Positions 1 to 7,154 of a DNA stretch of 9,496 nucleotides are shown here, piece after piece. Made by a program: the position numbers and the translations under genes. The DNA lies in the NCBI GenBank assembly GCA_031273985.1, contig JAISQV010000037.1, positions 1 to 9,496 on the forward strand, written 5' to 3'. The notes beneath the pieces were generated by a model. It worked only from the letters and a program-made list of their open reading frames with translations. It made no database searches and had not been told where the DNA came from. The stretch comes from Spirochaetaceae bacterium (GTDB lineage: Bacteria > Spirochaetota > Spirochaetia > Treponematales > Breznakiellaceae). How positions within the stretch are numbered: position 1 is the first letter of the stretch; each line of letters starts with the position of its first letter.

Positions 1-35
1 GGTGACTGGAGTTCAGACGTGTGCTCTTCCGATCT
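1..35. other. Illumina adapter contamination at contig start
   Basis: Bases 2-35 match, base for base, the 34-nt Illumina TruSeq/multiplexing read-2 adapter; the segment ends in the familiar GCTCTTCCGATCT. Base 1 is probably index-derived. Genomic sequence therefore starts at about base 36. The adapter yields well-known artefact peptides: plus-strand TGVQTCALPI and minus-strand IGRAHV, the latter appended to the SNF2 reading frame. This stretch should be trimmed before any comparison. Confidence 0.98.
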
Positions 36-2598
36 CCCTGAAGCTTAGCCGCACTTCCCCGGTCTGGCGGTCAAACTCAAACTTCTGGTCTTTGAAATTC
101 AGCTCCGTGCCGGTGGACATCTTGAAAAGCCCCGCGAGGAAGGACATGCCGTTTGAAAGCACCTGTTCCATCTGCTCCATTTGCCCGGCCTGTTGGGCGA
201 TCTGCGGGACCGCGGCGGCGCCGTCCGGGGCGGGGGCTTCCGGGGAGGCTTCGCCTTGCCGGTCCTGCTGCGCGAGGAGTAGCGCCTCAAGCTGCTGGAT
301 AAACTGGGAGCGGCCCTTGGTAGAAAAATCAACATAGTTGACGGCGCTGCCCCCGGAAAGGACGCCTTCAAAGAGGCTCTGCTTCACGAGGAGCCCGGCG
401 GCGATATGCTGTTCAATCGAATTCCGGGAAATGAGGTTGTAGATCAAGAGTTTCCTGCTCTTTTGCCCCAGCCTGTCGATGCGGCCTATGCGCTGGTTTT
501 TCTTTGCCGGGTTCCAGGGCAGCTCGAAGTTGATAAGAATATCCGCAGCCTGAAGGTTGAGCCCCGCCCCGCCGGTTTCAGTCGACAGGAATACCTTGCA
601 TTCGGCGTTTTGCTCAAACTGTTTTATCAGGGCCCCGCGCTGTTTCACCGGAACCCTGCCGTTCAACTCCGCAAAGCCCACGCCCTTTTTCCGCAGCATT
701 TCCCCGATAAGCTGGTGCGCCTTTATCCATTCGGAAAAAACAATTACCTTTCGGGCCTTGTTTTTGATGTCCAGCTTTTCGAATAAAATATCTTCCAGTT
801 CCAGCAGCTTGGGAGAGTCCCGGGTGCTCTCGTCCACCAGATAGGTGGAGTCGCAGACCATCCGGGCGCTGGAAAGAAGCTGGGTCAGTTTTTGCAAATC
901 GTAGGGGGTCAAGAATTTTTTCCGGATAATCTGCGCGATACCCTTCATGTAAGAGGCGTGGTACTCCTGCTGAAGGGGGCTAAGCTCCACCGGCACATCT
1001 TTTTGCTGCACATCGGGGAGCTGGCTCAAGACCGCCTGTTTTTCCCGGCGTATCAGAATATCCGCCAGCAGGGCGTTCAAACCCTGCAAATCATAGTAGC
1101 CGTTTATCTTATTCTGCTTGACGGGATCAAAAAGGCAGTGCTGCCAGGAAAATTCCCAAAGGGGCCCCAGGTAATGGGGGTCCAGAGCGTTGATGATAGA
1201 ATAAATGTCGATGAGGCGGTTTTCGATGGGAGTGCCGGTAATGACCAGCGTATGCTTCGCCTTGAGGCGCTTGACCGCCGAAGCTGTCTTGGTTTCATAG
1301 TTCTTGATCTTCTGGGCCTCGTCCAGAATGAGAAAATCAAAACCCGCCTGATTTATGGCGCGGCTGTCCCGCAGCACCGTTTCATAATTTACGATAAAGA
1401 AGAAATAATCCGCCAGCAGGTACTGTCTCTCCCGCTCCGCCGGAGTTCCCGTAAGGATCAGGGCCTTTTCGGAAGTGAATTTTTCTATTTCCTTCTTCCA
1501 CTGGGATTTCAGCGTCGCGGGGCACACTACCAGTGTTTTTTCAAAACCGAAAACCTGCTTCTTCAAGACCGCCGTCCCTATGGCCTGAAGGGTCTTCCCC
1601 AGGCCCATTTCATCGGCGATGATCGCGGCCCGGCGGTACAAGGCAAAATTGATCCCCTCAATCTGATAGGGAAAAAGCTCCGCCCGGATAAGGGAAAAAT
1701 CCGGTTTTGCCTTGCCCCGCAGGTCCAGAAGCATCAGGTCCTCATAGGCCCGCCCGACCTTTTCCTGCACCTCGGGACGTATACAAATACTGTCGTAGGC
1801 CGCAGCCTCTTCAATAAATTTCAGAAACGATGTTGCCTTGCCGTTGTCAATAAAAGACTTCTTTTTGAAATACTTTTGGATAAGCGCCCCTTCCTCCGGC
1901 GGCAGCTCCCGGGGGTAGTACCAGCTTATGCTGTAATCATTCAGCGGGTCGCAGTATATTTCAATAAAGGGAAAAGTCTTGTCGAGTCTATCGTAGAGCG
2001 CCCTGTCAGCCTTGAGTTTCGCAAAGGCGTACATGATATGCTTCGTAGTTCCCAGCTTGTTGTACGCCATATCGGCGCTGTCACTGTAGCCGGTTTCGTT
2101 TTCAAAATCCCGGAGAAAAACAGTGTACCTTACGCCCTTCTCGTTGAAAAGCGCATGGTTGCCGTACACATTCGGCGCCCACTCAATCCGGTATGCGGCC
2201 TTCCCCGCCTTTTCCCGGCGCTCATCCATGACCCGCTTGATCATGCCGGCCCGGGTGTATTTTTTGTAATCCTGCTTCTCCCTGGGATCGGCGCGCTTCA
2301 GCTCCTCCTCATAACGCAAAAGACAGGCGTAGGCATAGCGGTCCCACTTATCCGGCTTACCCTTCGTTTCGGGAACCAGCCTCTTTTCCCCTTCCGCCCC
2401 CTCAACACAAAGCGTGCACGCTACATCCCGCGCAGCGTCCTCCCCGTCCTCCACCGTAAATTCCACCGACAGCGGCGACTGCGAAAGAAGCACACAGGCA
2501 CCCCGGCGACAGAGTTCCTCCCCCCGCTTCAATTCCGCCTGGGGCAGAGCGCGGCGGGCTTCTTCAAGAGTCCGGCTGATTTCCTGTTTCGTGATCAC
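36..2598 (-). CDS. SNF2/SWI2-family DNA-dependent ATPase (helicase), 3' end cut off by contig edge
   Basis: This is a Swi2/Snf2 superfamily 2 ATPase, a class that uses ATP to move along double-stranded DNA and remodel protein-DNA complexes (bacterial relatives include RapA/HepA). Motif I is at about residues 329-336 (DEMGLGKT), motif II is a DEAQ box at 426-429, and TGTPIENR (454-461) is motif III. The second RecA lobe runs from about 600 to 740, with VFSEW (620-624), TGGAGLNLQ (675-683) and the arginine-finger motif QRIGRIDRLGQ (702-712). About 300 N-terminal residues precede the ATPase; VACTLC (59-64) and RYAYACLL (87-94) may be a degraded SWIM zinc finger. After residue 770 there is a Gln/Ala/Pro-rich tail. 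The start is GTG with a weak upstream GGGAAAG. The last genomic residue is about R854; what follows, including the stop, is adapter. It is separated from the sugar genes by a repeat-filled gap and is probably transcribed separately. Its cellular role cannot be told. Confidence 0.93.
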
Positions 2599-2660
2599 CT
2601 ATGTCTTTCCCGCCCAAACATCAATATCCGGCAACAGTAAAATTATCATTGAATATAAGA

Positions 2661-2740
2661 GGGGTCCGGGGTCTCCGGCTATCCCCAATGCGGGCTCCCC
2701 CGCGTGAGCGGGTTCTTCCCCGCAACGCCCCGTACTCTCT
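2661..2740. repeat. GC-rich dispersed intergenic repeat, copy 1
   Basis: Bases 2668-2689 match the reverse complement of 7318-7339 at 20 of 22 positions (core GGGGTCTCCGGCTA). Past this core, both copies continue into CCCC/GGGG-rich hairpins and a related segment, AACGCCCC, here at 2724-2731. Local hairpins include GCGGG with CCCGC near 2690-2703. The copy at 7298-7395 is in the opposite orientation. The repeat has no coding potential that resembles a protein family. Confidence 0.65.
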
Positions 2741-2757
2741 CCCTGGCCTTTCCAAGG

Positions 2758-2892
2758 TCAATAAGTTAAGAAATTTTGTCCACGGATTTTCACGGATAAG
2801 AAGGTTTTGAAACGAAAAATCCGTGCCCGCCACGCGGGAAATCTGCGTAAATCAGCAGACTGTTTTTCTTTTCCCCCCGCTTAACTTGTTGA
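2758..2892. repeat. MITE-like intergenic element with terminal inverted repeats
   Basis: A 13-bp left end (2758-2770, TCAATAAGTTAAG) is matched in inverted orientation at 2880-2892 with one mismatch. Between them lies a second inverted repeat: CACGGATTTT at 2781-2790 and AAAATCCGTG at 2816-2825. The interior carries CACGGATTTTCACGGATAAG and AAATCTGCGTAAATCAGC, a wording typical of non-coding intergenic repeats in several bacterial groups. No transposase is present, so any mobility would be non-autonomous. I did not find clear target-site duplications. Confidence 0.5.
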
Positions 2893-2952
2893 TAGTGCCA
2901 GCCTTCCCCCGTATCCTTTGCTTTCCCTCAGCAATCAACAGCAAAGCTGTGT

Positions 2953-3993
2953 TTATCCTGACAGGGATTCTCCATGAGGTAACGCGGTGCGGTAAAAGTC
3001 CCGGTACCAGGCAACGAAGCGGCGTACCCCTTCCCGGATCGGGGTGCGGGGCCGGTAGCCGGTGTCGGCTTCCAGGGCGCTGCAATCCGCCCAGGTGGCG
3101 CTTACATCGCCGGCCTGCAGGGGCAGCATATTCATCCGGGCCTTAAGGCCCAGCTCTTCCTCCAGGAGCTGAATAAAGCCGAGGAGGGGGACCGGCTCGC
3201 CCCTGCCGATATTGTAGATCCGCGCCGGAGGGGCGGCCCGCATGACGCGGAGTATGCCCTCCACGATGTCATCTATATAAGTAAAATCCCGGCTCATATC
3301 GCCGTAGTTAAACACATCGATGGGCCGGCCCTCCAGCATGGCCCGGGTGAAGATAAAGGGGGCCATGTCGGGCCGGCCCCAGGGCCCGTAGACCGTAAAA
3401 AAACGCAGGCCTGTGGCGGGGATGCCGTACAGGTGGGAATAACTGTGCGCCATGAGTTCATTGGCCCGCTTGGTCGCCGCATAGAGGCTGGCGGGCCGGT
3501 CCGCCGCGCTGGTCTCCGAAAAGGGCTGAACCGTGTCGAGGCCGTAGACGGAACTGGAAGACGCATAGACCAGATGCTTCACCGGGAAGGCCCGGATCGC
3601 TTCCAGCACGTTGAAAAACCCCTGCACATTGCTGGCAATATAGGCGCCGGGCTTGGTGAGGGAATAGCGTACCCCCGCCTGGGCGGCCAGATTCACCACG
3701 ATGTCGAAGCGCCCCGCCTCAAAGAGCGCCGTCAGGGCCGCGCCGTCACAGAGGTCCAGCCGGTAAAAAACCAGATTGGGGTAAAGCCCCGACGGGAGCC
3801 CCGGGCCGCCCGGAGCCTCAGCGGAACCGTCCGAAAGACTGAAGCCCAGCTCCGCGAGGCGGGCGTACTTCAAGCTTACATCGTAGTAATCGCTGATGTT
3901 ATCGATGCAGGTAACATCTTCACCCTGGGCGGCCAGACGCCCGGCAAGGTGGCAGCCTATGAACCCGGCGGCCCCGGTAACAAGAACCTTCAC
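2953..3993 (-). CDS. UDP-glucuronate 4-epimerase (NAD-dependent SDR family)
   Basis: This extended short-chain dehydrogenase/reductase most likely interconverts UDP-glucuronate and UDP-galacturonate in the cytosol, feeding acidic sugars into a surface polysaccharide. Evidence: the NAD-binding GAAGFIG (residues 7-13), then DNISDYYDVSLK (31-42), a hallmark stretch of this subfamily; the Ser-rich active-site strand SSSSVYG (145-151); the catalytic YAATK (Y171, K175); and FFTVYGPWGRPDMA (198-211), the signature separating UDP-glucuronate epimerases from GalE. The length, 346 residues, is normal. The start is GTG, overlapping the rfbB stop as GTGA (3993-3990), so translation is probably coupled. 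An insertion at about residues 52-73, rich in Gly, Ser and Pro, sits where many relatives have a shorter loop. It is the last gene of the sugar operon. A plain UDP-glucose 4-epimerase is the less likely alternative. Confidence 0.88.
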   Translation of the reverse strand: MKVLVTGAAGFIGCHLAGRLAAQGEDVTCIDNISDYYDVSLKYARLAELGFSLSDGSAEAPGGPGLPSGLYPNLVFYRLDLCDGAALTALFEAGRFDIVVNLAAQAGVRYSLTKPGAYIASNVQGFFNVLEAIRAFPVKHLVYASSSSVYGLDTVQPFSETSAADRPASLYAATKRANELMAHSYSHLYGIPATGLRFFTVYGPWGRPDMAPFIFTRAMLEGRPIDVFNYGDMSRDFTYIDDIVEGILRVMRAAPPARIYNIGRGEPVPLLGFIQLLEEELGLKARMNMLPLQAGDVSATWADCSALEADTGYRPRTPIREGVRRFVAWYRDFYRTALPHGESLSG

Positions 3994-5024
3994 GGGTCCA
4001 GCCCGGCCCTGGACACATAGAAATCAATGGTACGCTCAAGCCCTTCTTCAAGGCCGGTCTTTGGCCGCCAGCCCAGCTCCCGCCTTATCTTGCCGCAGTC
4101 CAGGGCGTAGCGCCGGTCGTGGCCGGGCCTGTCGGTTACGAAGGTGATCGTTTTCGCCACCGCCAGGGGATCGAGCCCCCGCTTCCTGCAGATGATCGCT
4201 ATGAGGCGCTCCAGAAGTTTTATGTTTTCCCACTCGTCATTGGCGCCGACATTGTAGCGGTTACCGTTCTTCCCGTCCCTCAAAATCATCCAAAGGGCGG
4301 CGGCATGATCCTCCACATAGATCCAGTCCCTGATATTCTTCCCGTCGCCGTACACGGGCAGCGGCTTTCCGGCAAGGATGTTCATGATCGACAGGGGAAT
4401 AAATTTTTCGGGGAACTGATAGGGCCCGTAGTTGTTGGAACAGTTGGACAGCGTCACGGGGAGGCCGTAGGTGTGGTGATAGGCGAAAACAAGATGATCG
4501 CTGGCCGCCTTGCTCGCCGAATAGGGCGAGCGCGGGGCATAGGGCGCGTCTTCCGGGCTGGAACCCGTTTCGCCCAGGCTGCCGTAGACCTCGTCGGTGC
4601 TGATGTGGTGGAAGTGGACGCCCTCCCGCCACGCGCCGCCGGGTCCTTTCCAGGCGGAGCTCGCCGCCTCCAGCAGGGTAAAGGTCCCTATTATGTTGGA
4701 GTTGATGAAGGCCGCAGGGCCCAGGATGGAGCGGTCCACATGGCTTTCCGCGGCAAAGTGGACCACCGTGTCTATGCCGTAGGCGGAAAACACCCGGTCC
4801 ACAAGCTCCCGGTCGCATATATCGCCGCGTTCAAAAAAGTAGCGCTTGCCGCCGAAGCGCTCCTCCACACCGGCCAGATTCTCCGTGCTTCCCGCATAGG
4901 TCAGCACATCGAGGTTGACGATGCGCCCGGCAAAGTCCGGGGTATTTTCCAGGAGGGCCCGGATAAAATTACAGCCTATGAATCCGGCCCCGCCGGTTAC
5001 CAAAAGATTGGTCAACTTTCTCAC
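3990..5024 (-). CDS. rfbB: dTDP-glucose 4,6-dehydratase
   Basis: RfbB (RmlB) converts dTDP-glucose to dTDP-4-keto-6-deoxyglucose, the second step of dTDP-L-rhamnose synthesis, using bound NAD+. The Rossmann motif GGAGFIG is at residues 11-17; HFAAESHVDRSI (89-100), STDEVYG (142-148, with catalytic D144 and E145) and YSASK (Y168, K172) are all intact, as is SNCSNNYGPYQFPEK (193-207), diagnostic of the family. The frame is open upstream to 5186, but the extension is unrelated sequence inside rfbD. The GTG at 5024 puts the Rossmann motif where the family has it, overlaps the rfbD stop as GTGA, and has AAGG at 5032-5035 seven bases upstream. This gives 344 residues, a typical length. It is coupled to rfbD upstream and to the epimerase downstream. 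Confidence 0.95.
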   Translation of the reverse strand: MRKLTNLLVTGGAGFIGCNFIRALLENTPDFAGRIVNLDVLTYAGSTENLAGVEERFGGKRYFFERGDICDRELVDRVFSAYGIDTVVHFAAESHVDRSILGPAAFINSNIIGTFTLLEAASSAWKGPGGAWREGVHFHHISTDEVYGSLGETGSSPEDAPYAPRSPYSASKAASDHLVFAYHHTYGLPVTLSNCSNNYGPYQFPEKFIPLSIMNILAGKPLPVYGDGKNIRDWIYVEDHAAALWMILRDGKNGNRYNVGANDEWENIKLLERLIAIICRKRGLDPLAVAKTITFVTDRPGHDRRYALDCGKIRRELGWRPKTGLEEGLERTIDFYVSRAGLDP

Positions 5025-5893
5025 GATTGAACCTTGTATTCGTCCAGATATGCGGCAAGACTCTCCCGCCAGGGGGGGATGGCCAAACCCAGGGCCTTGC
5101 GGAATTTCGACGTGTCCAGCACGGAGTAGGCCGGACGCCGTACCCGCGAAGGAAATTCGCCGGAGGCGCAGGGATTCACGGCGCATTCCCCGGCAAGAAT
5201 ACGCCGCTCCCTGGCAAGGCCGTAAATGGCGCGGGCAAAGTCGAACCAGGTGCAGTTACCGGAGCCCGCATAGTGGTATATGCCGGGGGGGGCCGCCTTC
5301 CGGGTAATGAGCGCGCAGATTGCCGAAGCAAGATCCCTGGTCCAGGTGGGGCTGCCCCGCTGATCGTCCACCACGGTAACGCCGCCGCGTTCCTTCATGA
5401 GGCGCAGCATGGTATGCACAAAGTTATTGCCGTAACTGCCGTAGAGCCAGGAACTGCGGATGATCCAGGTATCGGGATTTTCGGCCAGCGCCGCCCGCTC
5501 CCCGTCCCGCTTGCTGAGGCCGTACACGCCGGTGGGCCTGGTTTCGTCATCCTCCCGGTAGGGCGCCGCGCCCCGGCCGTCAAAGACATAGTCCGTGGAA
5601 AGGTGGATCAGGGCGGCGCCGGCATTCCGGGCGGTGCGGGCAAGGTTCCCCGGCCCCTCGACATTGAGGCTCCGGCAGGCTTCGGCATCGTCCTCGGCCC
5701 TGTCCACGGCGGTATAGGCGGCGCAGTTGACTATCCAGTCAAGGCCGTGCTGCCGCGCCGCATAGGAGTCCAAGGCCGGGGCGTCGGTTATGTCCAGCTC
5801 CCGGCCTGTGCCGGTAACGGGGAGGCCCTGCCTTTCAAGGAGCAGGTGCAGTTCCCTGCCCAGCATACCTTTACAGCCGGTGATCCAGATCAG
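5021..5893 (-). CDS. rfbD: dTDP-4-dehydrorhamnose reductase; start uncertain, possibly frameshifted
   Basis: RfbD (RmlD) reduces dTDP-4-keto-L-rhamnose to dTDP-L-rhamnose with NAD(P)H, the last step of the pathway. Visible motifs, counted from the internal Met at 5866, are NCAAYTAVDRAE (47-58), LSTDYVFDG (89-97), YGLSK (Y115, K119) and RSSWLYG (137-143). The ATG at 5866 is too short a start: the upstream in-frame codons read LIWITGCKG, completing the essential GxxGxxG nucleotide-binding motif (GCKGMLG). No ATG, GTG or TTG lies between there and the in-frame stop at 5909-5911. Either the gene starts at CTG (5893, used here, 290 residues) or at an ATC, or one G too many in the six-G run (plus-strand C at 5900-5905) has broken an ATG start at 5912. 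Removing one G gives M-S-R-G-P-P-L-I-W-I-T-G. It is coupled to rfbB by a GTGA overlap. Confidence 0.88.
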   Translation of the reverse strand: MIWITGCKGMLGRELHLLLERQGLPVTGTGRELDITDAPALDSYAARQHGLDWIVNCAAYTAVDRAEDDAEACRSLNVEGPGNLARTARNAGAALIHLSTDYVFDGRGAAPYREDDETRPTGVYGLSKRDGERAALAENPDTWIIRSSWLYGSYGNNFVHTMLRLMKERGGVTVVDDQRGSPTWTRDLASAICALITRKAAPPGIYHYAGSGNCTWFDFARAIYGLARERRILAGECAVNPCASGEFPSRVRRPAYSVLDTSKFRKALGLAIPPWRESLAAYLDEYKVQS

Positions 5894-5912
5894 GGGCGGC
5901 CCCCCGGCTCAT

Positions 5913-6001
5913 GCCTTAAACTTAACCCACAATTCCAGACTGAACACAAATCCCCAAAAACAGGAACCACCAAGGAGCACAGCTGGAGCCAGCGGGTGTC
6001 C
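5913..6001. promoter_or_regulatory. Gap between rfbC fusion and rfbD with a short repeated motif
   Basis: This 89-bp gap holds TAAACTTAACCCACAA (5917-5932), which recurs with one mismatch at 6933-6948, the region upstream of rfbC. On the coding strand both read TTGTGGGTYAAGTTTA. Placement ahead of two genes of the same operon could mean a shared regulatory site, or just remnants of a dispersed repeat. The AACCACCAAGGAGCAC at 5967-5982 resembles the repeat ends at 7051-7075. I see no good -10/-35 pair. Confidence 0.3.
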
Positions 6002-6874
6002 TTAGCCAGGGGGTTCCCCTTCCCGGCGGTAGAGCACCTTGCCCGCCCGCTGTATATGATCCTTCAAATTCTCGTTGCTTATCTTACGGTAGTCCGAAAT
6101 ATCCACCATGTAGGGAATGTCGGAGGCGTTAAAAGCTTCTTTCACGCGGAGCAGATCGTTGTAGGAGAATGAATCGTCCACATGAAGGGTCAGATCGATG
6201 TCGGAACCGTTTCTGTAGGCCCCCGTAGCGCGGCTGCCGTAGAGTACGGCGGAGCGTATGCCCCGGTGCCCGGCCAAAATATCCTCCAGCATTCGCAGGG
6301 TCCGTTCCGGCAGGCCGTGGGAGCCCTGTGCCGGGGGGGCCGGGGGAAGGCCGGGAAGTTTTGCATCCTTTTCGGAGAGTATGTAGCCCGCGCCTATATC
6401 CGGCCAGGCTATGCCTATAGCAGGATCGTCCCAGCGGACGCCGCCCTCATCCTGGGGGTAATAGAAATCGCTGCACTTGTAGGCAAAGACCGCGGTTTCG
6501 CTGAGCACCAAAAAGCCGTGGGCAAAGCCCGGCGGGATGTAGAGCTGATTCCCGGTCTCGCCGCTGAGCACCACCCCGTGCCATTTGCCGTAGCTGGGGG
6601 AACCGGGCCGCATATCCACGGCCACATCGAAGACTTCGCCAAAGATGCTGCGCACGAGCTTGCCCTGGGGGTGGGTCTTTTGGAAGTGAAGGCCCCGGAG
6701 CACCCCCCTTACCGAGCTGGACTGGTTATCCTGCACAAAGGGGAGGGAGATTCCCGCCTCTTCATAGTCCCGCCGGGACCAGGCTTCAAAGAAAGAGCCC
6801 CGGTCATCGGCAAAAATCCTGGGCGTTATTTCGCAGAGGCCTTCTATGGGGCAGGGGTTAAAGGTAAAGGGCAT
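6002..6874 (-). CDS. rfbC: dTDP-4-dehydrorhamnose 3,5-epimerase fused to an MNT-type nucleotidyltransferase domain
   Basis: Residues 1 to about 180 are a complete RfbC/RmlC cupin, which epimerises C3 and C5 of dTDP-4-keto-6-deoxyglucose, the third rhamnose step. RGLHFQ carries the catalytic His at residue 63, matching the RmlC numbering; the catalytic Tyr is about Y132 (AYKCSDFYYP) and the SEKD Asp is at 170. A short Pro/Gly linker (about 173-186) leads into a second module, residues 187-290: GLPERTLRMLEDIL, then LYGSRATG (211-218) and GSDIDL (223-228), the polymerase-beta-type nucleotidyltransferase signature with metal ligands D225 and D227. A third acidic residue is at VDIS (D258), and the module ends HIQRAGKVLYRR. 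Both modules look whole, so the fusion is unlikely to be debris. MNT proteins usually stand alone or pair with a HEPN partner; none is seen here. The second module is visibly less GC-rich than the first, suggesting separate origin. RfbC is normally about 180-190 residues. No strong ribosome binding site precedes the ATG. Confidence 0.9.
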   Translation of the reverse strand: MPFTFNPCPIEGLCEITPRIFADDRGSFFEAWSRRDYEEAGISLPFVQDNQSSSVRGVLRGLHFQKTHPQGKLVRSIFGEVFDVAVDMRPGSPSYGKWHGVVLSGETGNQLYIPPGFAHGFLVLSETAVFAYKCSDFYYPQDEGGVRWDDPAIGIAWPDIGAGYILSEKDAKLPGLPPAPPAQGSHGLPERTLRMLEDILAGHRGIRSAVLYGSRATGAYRNGSDIDLTLHVDDSFSYNDLLRVKEAFNASDIPYMVDISDYRKISNENLKDHIQRAGKVLYRREGEPPG

Positions 6875-6923
6875 GGTGTTCTGCTAAACGCATACAGTTT
6901 CAGCTTGGGTGTTTACATCCCGC

Positions 6924-6942
6924 GTCAAGCTCTAAACTTGAC
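6924..6942. promoter_or_regulatory. Inverted repeat upstream of rfbC, possible operator
   Basis: GTCAAG (6924-6929) and CTTGAC (6937-6942) form a perfect 6-bp inverted repeat around a 7-base spacer, 50 bp ahead of the rfbC start. It overlaps the motif TAAACTTGACCCACAA (6933-6948) that recurs before rfbD. The size fits a dimeric regulator site, but no regulator gene is in the window and chance is not excluded. Confidence 0.25.
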
Positions 6943-6973
6943 CCACAAATCAAATCATAGTTACTTGAGCCTG

Positions 6974-7018
6974 TCCCAAAACCGTGCGCTTTTAGCGCAC
7001 AGTCAATTAGTTTTGGGA
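6974..7018. repeat. Nested inverted repeat / hairpin
   Basis: The outer arms TCCCAAAAC (6974-6982) and GTTTTGGGA (7010-7018) are perfect complements over 9 bp. Inside, GTGCGC (6984-6989) and GCGCAC (6995-7000) form a second perfect hairpin with a five-base TTTTA loop. It lies about 100 bp upstream of rfbC. It could be a structured repeat or a bidirectional terminator-like element; there is no strong U-run on either strand. Confidence 0.6.
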
Positions 7019-7154
7019 AAGCCTCATTTATCTTTAAATTAGGAAGAATTTAACCACAAAGGCGCACAAAGGACACGAAGGAAGAAAGATGATTACGAAA
7101 AAACAGGAAAACCGCTGAAAGACGGGGTACGGAGGGTTGCCCTCTAACCTTCTT

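Larger units (their letters stand above)
2599..2952. other. Repeat-bearing intergenic gap between epimerase and SNF2 gene
   Basis: No credible gene lies in these 354 bases. They hold a GC-rich hairpin-forming repeat (2661-2740), an inverted-repeat-bounded element (2758-2892), and a small 5-bp hairpin (ACAGC AAA GCTGT, 2938-2950) just after the epimerase stop. An AT-rich patch at 2641-2660 lies just upstream of the SNF2 start on the minus strand and could hold its promoter: it contains a TATATT on the minus strand, but I see no matching -35 hexamer. I see no intrinsic terminator with a U-run after the epimerase. Confidence 0.6.

Noticed and set aside
2..337. Plus-strand open frame beginning MTGVQTCALPI
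   Set aside because: Its start is adapter sequence and the rest is antisense to the SNF2 gene.
892..2640. 582-codon plus-strand open frame
   Set aside because: It is fully antisense to the SNF2 ATPase, whose motifs are unmistakable; the plus-strand translation has no family motif. Long antisense frames are common at this GC content.
4119..5030. 303-codon plus-strand open frame
   Set aside because: It is antisense to rfbB, which has all catalytic motifs.
5025..5186. 54-codon N-terminal extension of rfbB
   Set aside because: It lies in another frame of rfbD and shows no relation to the family; the GTG at 5024 gives the family N-terminus and a GTGA overlap.
5027..6172. 381-codon plus-strand open frame
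   Set aside because: It is antisense to rfbD and the rfbC fusion, with no recognisable motif.
6324..6360. Frameshift as the cause of the RfbC-nucleotidyltransferase fusion
   Set aside because: Reading either alternative frame from the C7 run shows no nearby stop that would restore a natural RfbC end or a clear separate start, so an in-frame fusion fits better; raw reads should still be checked.
6182..7042. 286-codon plus-strand open frame
   Set aside because: It is antisense to the rfbC fusion and runs into the repeat region; no motif was found.
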